Assembly: GCF_024648825.1 (NCBI RefSeq)
Contig: NZ_JANBBE010000008.1
Span: 186,001 to 250,000 of the forward strand
Length of the DNA: 64,000 nucleotides
Reading direction: 5' to 3'
DNA from: Lentzea californiensis
GTDB lineage: Bacteria; Actinomycetota; Actinomycetes; Mycobacteriales; Pseudonocardiaceae
Part shown: positions 53,195 to 59,208 of the stretch, piece after piece
Layout: each line of letters opens with the position of its first letter
Numbering within the stretch: the stretch's first letter is position 1
Position numbers and translations under genes: made by a program
The notes under the pieces: model-generated
What the model saw: the letters and a program-made list of their open reading frames with translations, nothing else
What the model was told of the DNA's origin: nothing
Databases searched by the model: none

Positions 53195-53231
53195 CTCAAG
53201 GCCGTGAAGGGAACACCTTCACGGCCTTGAG
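53195..53231 (-). terminator. Intercistronic 16-bp hairpin
   Basis: Exact 16-bp stem (CTCAAGGCCGTGAAGG, 53195-53210 with 53216-53231), loop GAACA, between the KS-beta stop and the malonyltransferase start. It has no T run, so it may attenuate or stabilise the upstream message rather than end it completely. Confidence 0.55.
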
Positions 53232-53242
53232 GCACATGACAT

Positions 53243-54457
53243 CTACCTGTACTCGCGGACCACCATGGCGGAGTTGTAGCCGCCCTTGCCGCGCCCGAGC
53301 ACCAGCGCGGCCTTGATCTTGCCGTGCCGCGCCTCGTTCAGCACGAGGTCGAGCTCGTACTCCGGCACGACGTTCTCGACGTTGACGGTCGGCGGGATCG
53401 CGCTCCAGTAGATGGAGAGGATCGCCGACGCCACGTCCAGGGAGCCACCACCGGCGAACAGACGCCCGGTCATGGTCTTCGGCGCCGTCACCGGCACGCC
53501 GTACGGCCCGAAGATGCCCTTGATCGCCTCGGCCTCGGCCTTGTCGAGCTCGGGGATGCCCGCCGCGTCGGCGAACACCACGTCGATCTCGGAGGCGTCC
53601 ATGCCGGCGTCGCGCAGCGCCAGCTCGGCCGCCCGCTTCAGACCCGGTTCCCGGGACGGCATCTTCGAGTCGAACGTCGCGGCGTACCCGACGATCTCAC
53701 CGTAGATGCGCGTACCCGGACGCCCTGCCGCCGACTCGGGAGTCTCGACGACCATGATCGCGCCACCCTCTCCCGCGACGTACCCGGAGGCGTCGCGGTC
53801 GAACGGCAGGTAGGCGCGCTTCGGGTTGTTGTTGCGGGACAGGCAACCCGACGCCTGGTGCGCCACCCACGCCCACGGGCAGAGCGACGAGTCCATGCCG
53901 CCGGTGAGGGCGAGCTGGACACCCTTGCGCAGCTGGCGCCGGGCGTGACCGATGGAGTCGATGCCACCGGCCTGCTCGGACACCACCACCGCGCCGGGAC
54001 CACGCGTGCCGTGCCGGATGGAGATCTGGCCGGTGTTGACCGCGTAGAACCACGCGAACGACTGGTACGCCGAGACGTACTCCGGACCCTGGTGCCACAG
54101 CTTCTGCAGTTCGCGCTGCCCGAACTCGTACCCGCCGGCGGTCGCCGCGGTGATCACCGCGATGTCCGTGTCGGGGATGTCGTTCGGCTGCACACCCGCA
54201 CCACGCAACGCCCAGTCCGTGCCGACCAGTGTCAGCCGCGTCATGTGGTCCGTCTGCGGCAGCAGGCGACCCTGCAGGTGCCGCCCTGCCTCGAAGCCAG
54301 GCACCTCACCGGCGATCTTCGCCCAGTAGTTCGCGCTGTCGAACCGGGTGATCGGCTTGATCGCCGCCTCCCCGTGCAGGGTCGCCCGCCAGTACGCGGT
54401 CGGCCCCAAACCGTTCGGCGACGCAATGCCGATTCCCGTCACCACCGCCCGAGTCAC
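53243..54457 (-). CDS. Type II PKS chain-length factor (KS-beta)
   Basis: 404 residues from GTG 54457. A thiolase-fold ketosynthase whose active-site cysteine is replaced by glutamine: VVVSEQAGGIDSIGHA (Gln 162), the hallmark of KS-beta. It pairs with KS-alpha, sets chain length and supplies the starter by decarboxylating malonyl-ACP. Start overlaps the KS-alpha stop (GTGA), keeping the pair in equal amounts. Chain length cannot be read reliably by eye. Confidence 0.93.
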   Translation of the reverse strand: MTRAVVTGIGIASPNGLGPTAYWRATLHGEAAIKPITRFDSANYWAKIAGEVPGFEAGRHLQGRLLPQTDHMTRLTLVGTDWALRGAGVQPNDIPDTDIAVITAATAGGYEFGQRELQKLWHQGPEYVSAYQSFAWFYAVNTGQISIRHGTRGPGAVVVSEQAGGIDSIGHARRQLRKGVQLALTGGMDSSLCPWAWVAHQASGCLSRNNNPKRAYLPFDRDASGYVAGEGGAIMVVETPESAAGRPGTRIYGEIVGYAATFDSKMPSREPGLKRAAELALRDAGMDASEIDVVFADAAGIPELDKAEAEAIKGIFGPYGVPVTAPKTMTGRLFAGGGSLDVASAILSIYWSAIPPTVNVENVVPEYELDLVLNEARHGKIKAALVLGRGKGGYNSAMVVREYR

Positions 54458-55722
54458 CGGCCTGCCCCTTCCACCTTTTTGAGCACCATCGCGCTCTGGA
54501 ATCCACCGAAGCCACTGCCCACGGTCAGGAGGGTGTCGACCTTCTTCTCACGCGCCACCAGTGGCGTGTAGTCGAGGTCGCACTCGGGGTCCTGCTCGTG
54601 GAGGTTCGCCGTCGGCGGGATCAGGTCCTGCTCGAACGCCAGCAGCGAGCCGACGATCTCCAGCGAACCGATCGCGCCCAGCGAGTGCCCGATCATCGAC
54701 TTGAAGCCGGAGACCGGGGTCTTGTAGGCGTGCGCACCCAACGAACGCTTGAAAGCCGCCGTCTCGTGCAGGTCGTTCTGCTTGGTGCCCGACCCGTGCG
54801 CGTTGATGTAACCGACGTCCGTGGCATCCGCACGCGCCTGCTTCAGCGCGATGTTGATGGCGTCGGACATCTCGATGCCCTCGGGGTGCAGGCCTGTCAT
54901 GTGGTAGGCGTTGCACCGCGAGGCGAAGCCGGCGACCTCACCGTAGATGTGGGCACCGCGAGCGCGGGCGTGCTCCAGCTCCTCGAGCACGATGATCGCG
55001 CAACCCTCGCCCAGCACCAGGCCGTCGCGGGTCTTGTCGAACGGCCGGCACGCCGTTGTGGGGTCGTCGTTGCGGGTGCTGGACGCACGGATCACGTCGA
55101 AGCACACCACGGTGATCGGGGAGAGCGGGGCCTCGGTGCCGCCGGTGACGACGACGTCCGCGGAGCCCTCCATGATCAGCTCGGCGGCGTAACCCACCGA
55201 GTCGAGACCCGAGGTGCAGCCCGTGGAGACCACGGAGACCGGTCCCTCGGCGCCCACAGTCCACGCCAGCTCCGTCGCCATCGAGGACGGCGTGAAGTAG
55301 TCGTAGAGGTGCGGGACGGCGTAGGACTGGTCGACCTCCCAGTACTTGCCCCGGTCGGAGCCGACGATGAACTCACGCTCCAGCGAGGTCGTGCAGCCGA
55401 CCGCGGTGCCGAGCGAGACACCGATGCGGCCTGGGTCGAGCTGGTCGAACTCGATGCCGGAGTCGGACATCGCCTCACGACCCGCGACGACCGCGAACTG
55501 CGCGGCCCGGTCGAGACGGCGGATCTCCTGCGGCGTCAAGCCTTCGCGCACTGGATCGAAATCTGCTTCCCCCGCCATGCGGGAGCGGTACGGAGACGCG
55601 TCGAAGTGCGTGATGTTGCGAGTCGCCGTACGCCCTTCGGACAGCAGTTTCCAATACGCCTTCGTTCCGATGCCACCAGGTGCGACCACGCCCACCCCGG
55701 TGATGACGGCGCGACGACTCAT
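54454..55722 (-). CDS. Type II PKS ketosynthase (KS-alpha)
   Basis: 422 residues from ATG 55722 (RBS ggaggt 6 bases upstream). Catalytic residues are visible: Cys 169 in VVSTGCTSGLDSVG, His in YINAHGSGTKQNDLHE, Lys in GFKSMIGHSLGA and its His. It forms the condensing heterodimer with KS-beta to build an aromatic polyketide chain on the ACP. The ATG overlaps the TGA of the upstream citramalate-synthase-like gene (ATGA). It is full length with all active residues. Confidence 0.95.
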   Translation of the reverse strand: MSRRAVITGVGVVAPGGIGTKAYWKLLSEGRTATRNITHFDASPYRSRMAGEADFDPVREGLTPQEIRRLDRAAQFAVVAGREAMSDSGIEFDQLDPGRIGVSLGTAVGCTTSLEREFIVGSDRGKYWEVDQSYAVPHLYDYFTPSSMATELAWTVGAEGPVSVVSTGCTSGLDSVGYAAELIMEGSADVVVTGGTEAPLSPITVVCFDVIRASSTRNDDPTTACRPFDKTRDGLVLGEGCAIIVLEELEHARARGAHIYGEVAGFASRCNAYHMTGLHPEGIEMSDAINIALKQARADATDVGYINAHGSGTKQNDLHETAAFKRSLGAHAYKTPVSGFKSMIGHSLGAIGSLEIVGSLLAFEQDLIPPTANLHEQDPECDLDYTPLVAREKKVDTLLTVGSGFGGFQSAMVLKKVEGAGR

Positions 55723-56432
55723 CGGACACCTCCAATCGCCTTCTGTGCGGACACGGTCTGCTCCAATCTCGGACAGGGCACGGGAGCGATACCTGTCTCT
55801 GCCGAATGAACCGATGGTGAATCGGCCCGATCGAGGCCACCTCGAACGACGGCGTAGGACCCCTGTACGAGTCCCGCCCCCGCATCGGCAGCGAACAGCT
55901 GTTTCGCGGCCGTTCCTCCGTCGTCGTGACATCCAAATCCAAGGGGTACACCGGTTTCCGCGACCGACGCGACGATCTCGCCGATCTGGTCCGGCCACAG
56001 CTTTCCCGCTGTGTCGTGCAGCAACACGGTTTCCGCCCCAGCCTCCGCGGCTGTCAGCACGACCTCCAAAGCGTGTTCGGGGTCGATCAGCCAGCCGTCG
56101 AAGAAGTCCCGCGCCTCGACGACCACTCGTCGTTCGGCGCGCACGAGTTGACGCACGGCTTCCCGGACCACCGAGATGCCGTGCCCTTGGACGACCACCG
56201 CCACCGCGGGGGTTTCCGCGGCCAGCAGTGCGGTCAGGTCCTCCGCACCGCCCGAGGCGATGAGGGTGGCGATCCGCAACCGGAGTTCGATCGCCGCCCG
56301 GTGGTAGAACGACCGGGCGGGTCTGCCTCCGTCGACGAACGCGACTCCGAGCGCGTCGAGGCGCCGCGCCGCGACCAGTCTGTCCGAAATGGACAGGCTG
56401 GTGCGACGCAGCGAGATGTCGTAGAGCTTCAT
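55719..56432 (-). CDS. Degenerate HMGL/citramalate-synthase-like protein
   Basis: 237 residues. It follows citramalate synthase (CimA) through ISDRLVAARRLDALGVAFVDGG, RDFFDGWLIDPEHALEVVL, ETVLLHDTAGKLWP and a C-terminal AGAGLVQGSYAVVRGG. The metal- and catalysis-bearing part is lost: the expected LRDGxQ-type loop is reduced to SLRRTSLS, removing the metal Asp, and the HxH ligand reads GFGCHDD, losing the first His. The C-terminal LeuA-type domain is absent. The protein may be a non-catalytic partner or act on a new reaction. Coupled to KS-alpha by an ATGA overlap. Confidence 0.75.
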   Translation of the reverse strand: MKLYDISLRRTSLSISDRLVAARRLDALGVAFVDGGRPARSFYHRAAIELRLRIATLIASGGAEDLTALLAAETPAVAVVVQGHGISVVREAVRQLVRAERRVVVEARDFFDGWLIDPEHALEVVLTAAEAGAETVLLHDTAGKLWPDQIGEIVASVAETGVPLGFGCHDDGGTAAKQLFAADAGAGLVQGSYAVVRGGLDRADSPSVHSAETGIAPVPCPRLEQTVSAQKAIGGVR

Positions 56433-56618
56433 CTAGAACCCCGACAGCAGTACTCGGGAAGCCTCGATCTCGTAAGCGCAGTGCCCCACTTCCGAAGGGC
56501 AACCCTTGCGCTGGTGCTCGACCGCGGCTTTCTCCAGGTACATGGAGACCACGTAAAGTCCGTTGCGGCTTGCAGCGCGTGCTGCGGCGGTCAACAAGTC
56601 CGCGCCACCCAACCCCAT
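56433..56618 (-). CDS. Unknown 61-residue protein in the PKS operon
   Basis: 61 residues from ATG 56618, whose TAG directly abuts the next ATG (TAGATG). It has a short helix-like start (GGADLLTAAARAASRNGLYVV), an amphipathic MYLEKAAVEHQRKG and two cysteines (GCPSEVGHC). No family is recognised. Its place between the cyclase and the degenerate CimA-like gene, with tight coupling, indicates it is part of the polyketide machinery. Confidence 0.65.
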   Translation of the reverse strand: MGLGGADLLTAAARAASRNGLYVVSMYLEKAAVEHQRKGCPSEVGHCAYEIEASRVLLSGF

Positions 56619-56627
56619 CGCGTCACC

Positions 56628-57563
56628 TCATCCGTTCTCGGCGAATTCCTTCGCGTGCCGGAGCGTCGTGAGGCTGTTCGTGCCCAGCGCGTGACGGATG
56701 AGCTCGCGAGCGCGCTCGATCGTCCCGTCCGCCCCCAGCACGTCGGGGATGACCTCGGGCCGGATGACGACGGTGTGGTGCGACGTCGCCTCGATGCCGG
56801 CCTCGATGCCGTCTCCGATGTCCCTGAACGTCCACCGGCCGACGTGCGCCGCCATGATCGGAGGCGTGTGCGTCTGCTTGTAGACGATGCCGTCGTACGG
56901 GGTGCAGACCCGCACCGAGTGCGTGGTGTGGATCGACCCGTCCGGGCTGCGCGTGTCCATCTCCATGGACTGCACGCCGGTGACGGCTTCCGTGAGGTCC
57001 AGCCGCGCGACGTGCGGCAGGCGTTCCGGCCACAGGTCGGAGCGGTACAGGAACTCGTAGACGTCCTTGCGGCTCGCGTGGATCGTGATGCTGTCCGAGA
57101 ACGACAGCACCAGCTTGTCGTAGTCGTCGCCGTACTCGGCCGCCCGCTTGAGGGCGGCGAGCTCGGCGTCGCTGTTGTTGTTGACGGCGTTCAGGATGAG
57201 GTCGACCGCCTCGGGCTGCGCCGCGGTGAAGTGGTGGAGCAGATCGACCCGCGTCGCCGAATCGGCGATCGGGACGATCCGCCACTCCCCACCCATCGTC
57301 TTCACCGGGGCGGCCGAGCGCTCCTGCTCGAACTTGATGTGCAGGTTCGCCGGGTCGAGCTCTCGCCGGGACGTCCACGTGCGCACGTCACCGTTGGCGA
57401 ACGCGTGCAACCGCAACCGCTCCGTCGAGCCGTCCCGTTCGAACACCTCGGCCTGAACCGTGGGTCCGAAGATGTACGGCCAGGTCGTCACGTCCGCGAC
57501 CAGGTCGTACACCACCTTGGCGGGAGCCCCGATCATGACCGTGTGCGTGGTGGTGTGCGTCAT
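56628..57563 (-). CDS. Didomain aromatase/cyclase (START fold x2)
   Basis: 311 residues from ATG 57563. Two SRPBCC domains in tandem: the first (about 5-150) opens HTVMIGAPAKVVYDLVADV with TWPYIFG, the second (about 160-305) SITIHASRKDVYEFLYR with LWPERLPHV. Such ARO/CYC proteins direct first-ring cyclisation and aromatisation of poly-beta-ketone chains. No ketoreductase is found in the operon, so an unreduced-type regiochemistry is suggested. The end is 9 bases from the 61-residue protein's start. Confidence 0.9.
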   Translation of the reverse strand: MTHTTTHTVMIGAPAKVVYDLVADVTTWPYIFGPTVQAEVFERDGSTERLRLHAFANGDVRTWTSRRELDPANLHIKFEQERSAAPVKTMGGEWRIVPIADSATRVDLLHHFTAAQPEAVDLILNAVNNNSDAELAALKRAAEYGDDYDKLVLSFSDSITIHASRKDVYEFLYRSDLWPERLPHVARLDLTEAVTGVQSMEMDTRSPDGSIHTTHSVRVCTPYDGIVYKQTHTPPIMAAHVGRWTFRDIGDGIEAGIEATSHHTVVIRPEVIPDVLGADGTIERARELIRHALGTNSLTTLRHAKEFAENG

Positions 57564-57591
57564 GTCCGTCTCCGTATCCGAGTCGCCGGCG

Positions 57592-57843
57592 TCAGGCCGC
57601 GATCTGTCCGTTGACCTTGTCCAGCAGCTGACGCGGCGTCTCGATGTACGCCAGCTCGTCGTCGGAGATGGCGGCACCGTGCTTGCGCTTGATCAGCGCG
57701 ACCGTCTCCAGCAGGGCGAGGGAATCGAAGCCCAGCTCGAGGAACGGGAGGTCGAGAATGTCCTGGCCCGGCTTGAACGAGTCGTCGTCGCCCGCGGCCT
57801 CGTTGAGGATCTCTTTGAGGCCCTCGATGGTCAGTGCGCTCAC
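57592..57843 (-). CDS. Acyl carrier protein, type II PKS
   Basis: 83 residues from GTG 57843 (gaaaggaag site upstream). The 4'-phosphopantetheine serine is Ser 41 in LELGFDSLALLE. The acidic four-helix carrier fold is full length. It is the first gene of the leftward PKS operon, 28 bases before the aromatase/cyclase; the promoter must be in 57844-57955, a stretch otherwise empty. Confidence 0.95.
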   Translation of the reverse strand: MSALTIEGLKEILNEAAGDDDSFKPGQDILDLPFLELGFDSLALLETVALIKRKHGAAISDDELAYIETPRQLLDKVNGQIAA

Positions 57844-57955
57844 GGCTAGCTTCCTTTCCTCCAGCGGGCGGTTTCCGCGCGCCCACGACTGAGGTTGTCA
57901 CCGCGCACCTGTAAGTCACTGGAGAGATTCTCGAAGAAAGCGTTGCCCTGCAAGC

Positions 57956-57991
57956 AAAAACGGCCCGCGCCACAGTGTGGCGCGGGCCGTT
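57956..57991 (-). terminator. Intrinsic terminator of the SARP gene
   Basis: Stem of 16 bp (AACGGCCCGCGCCACA, 57959-57974 with 57976-57991) followed on the - strand by TTTTTG. It lies 12 bases after the SARP stop and isolates it from the ACP promoter downstream. Confidence 0.88.
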
Positions 57992-58002
57992 GGAGCTTCG
58001 AT

Positions 58003-58812
58003 CTAAGCCAGAAGGCGTTGCAACTGACGAGTTTCGGCGCTGTCGAGGCGCGGATCAGACGTCAGGATCGCGTGCTGCAGTGACTGCAGGCGCGACGACG
58101 GCTCGACGCCGAGCTCCTCGATCAGGGTGTTGCGCAGGGCTTTGAACGAGTCGAGCGCCTGCCACTGCCGGCCCGCGCGGAACAGCGAGATCATGTACTG
58201 CGCGCACAGGTTCTCGTTCATCGGGTTCTGCACGGTGAGCACGGACAGCTCGCTGAGCAACGCCTTGTGCTTGCCCATCCGCAGCTCGGCGTCGATGCGT
58301 GCTTCGAGCACGCCCAGCCGTGCCTCTTCCAGGCGCACGATCTCGATGCCGAGCGGCATGCCGGGCCGCACGTCCACGACCGCGGCACCGCGCCACATCT
58401 CCAGCGCCTGGCGCAGCAGCCGGGAGGCCGAGGCGTAGTCCTCGACGTCGTAGGCCTGCTGGCCCGCGCGGGAGAGGCGTTCGAACTCGTGCACGTCGAC
58501 GGCCTCCGCCGGCACGTCGAGCAGGTAGCCGCCGTACCGGGTGACGAGCACTTCCTTGGCCTCGCCCTCACCGGACGTCGCCAGCGCGTCGCCGATGAGC
58601 TTGCGCAGCTGCAGGATGTAGGTCTGCAGGGTGGTGCGGGCGCTGCGCGGCGGGCGGTCGCCCCACAGCTCTTCGATCAGCGTGGGAACGGACACCACCT
58701 GCCCGGAGTGCAGCGCGAGCAGCGCCAGGATCTGCCGTGGCTTGGCCGCGGTGGGCGTCACCGAGCGACCGTTCACCTTGGCCTCGACGGGCCCCAGGAC
58801 CTTGATCTGCAT
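58003..58812 (-). CDS. SARP family pathway activator
   Basis: 269 residues from ATG 58812 with a gaaggaggg site. Winged-helix domain (1-95: QIKVLGPVEAKVNGRSV, and PRQILALLALHSG) followed by a bacterial transcriptional activation domain (about 100-255, ending SSRLQSLQHAIL). This short form is typical of cluster-situated SARPs such as ActII-ORF4. It lies between the PKS operon and the divergent peptide operon, so it probably activates one or both. Monocistronic. Confidence 0.9.
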   Translation of the reverse strand: MQIKVLGPVEAKVNGRSVTPTAAKPRQILALLALHSGQVVSVPTLIEELWGDRPPRSARTTLQTYILQLRKLIGDALATSGEGEAKEVLVTRYGGYLLDVPAEAVDVHEFERLSRAGQQAYDVEDYASASRLLRQALEMWRGAAVVDVRPGMPLGIEIVRLEEARLGVLEARIDAELRMGKHKALLSELSVLTVQNPMNENLCAQYMISLFRAGRQWQALDSFKALRNTLIEELGVEPSSRLQSLQHAILTSDPRLDSAETRQLQRLLA

Positions 58813-58916
58813 CGCGACCCCTCCTTCGGTTCCGAGCACGGGATTAGTCTGCTCGGCCCAACGGCGCGGCGTTAGTGCACAGGCCATCGATGTCAGGTGA
58901 GTTCTGCCCGTGCCGG

Positions 58917-58933
58917 GTATGAAAACTTCATAC
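58917..58933. promoter_or_regulatory. Palindromic operator GTATGAA-N3-TTCATAC
   Basis: Exact inverted repeat with a 3-base centre, in the intergenic region between the SARP and the peptide precursor. The 17-bp symmetry fits a dimeric repressor. No cognate regulator gene is next to it in the window; it lies about 105 bases before the SARP start. Confidence 0.4.
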
Positions 58934-58940
58934 GAAGGCG

Positions 58941-58984
58941 CATTAGCCGGTAACTACCGATCCATTAGCGCTGGTCCGCATCAT
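58941..58984 (+). promoter_or_regulatory. SARP boxes CATTAGC (22-bp spacing) and -10
   Basis: CATTAGC occurs at 58941-58947 and 58963-58969, exactly 22 bp apart (two helical turns), and a CATCAT hexamer at 58979-58984 sits 9 bases after the second box. SARP activators typically bind heptamer direct repeats at 11- or 22-bp spacing about 8 bp upstream of the -10, so this is probably the promoter of the peptide operon. Confidence 0.5.
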
Positions 58985-59022
58985 TACCCACAACAAATCA
59001 CACGCAAACATCGGAGCTGAAC

Positions 59023-59208
59023 ATGTACCCCACCGTCACCGTGGAGCACTTGTCTTCCGTCACCACCACCACAGACGACTCCGACGACATGAAGATCTAC
59101 CAGTTCGACCGTGAGGCCTCGATGGACTGGCTGTTCCCGTGGGGCTGGTCGACCATCACCGGCTCGGGCAAGGCGTGCGCCGCCTACGACGAGGTCCTCG
59201 CGGCATGA
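59023..59208 (+). CDS. Azoline-peptide (TOMM) precursor
   Basis: 61 residues from ATG 59023 (ggag site 8 bases upstream). The N-terminal part (about 1-33) is acidic and Thr/Ser-rich (DDSDDMKIYQFDRE) like a leader. The C-terminal part DWLFPWGWSTITGSGKACAA supplies Ser 43, Thr 44, Thr 46, Ser 48 and Cys 52 as candidate heterocyclisation sites, with three tryptophans. The cleavage site is not evident. It is directly followed (ATGA overlap) by the cyclodehydratase, the standard RiPP layout. The sequence does not match any precursor I recognise. Confidence 0.75.
   Translation: MYPTVTVEHLSSVTTTTDDSDDMKIYQFDREASMDWLFPWGWSTITGSGKACAAYDEVLAA

Noticed and set aside
54454..56502. Longer start for KS-alpha (682 codons)
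   Set aside because: The extension is Arg/Gly-rich, antisense-like, and overlaps the HMGL gene; ATG 55722 has the ribosome site and the conserved start.
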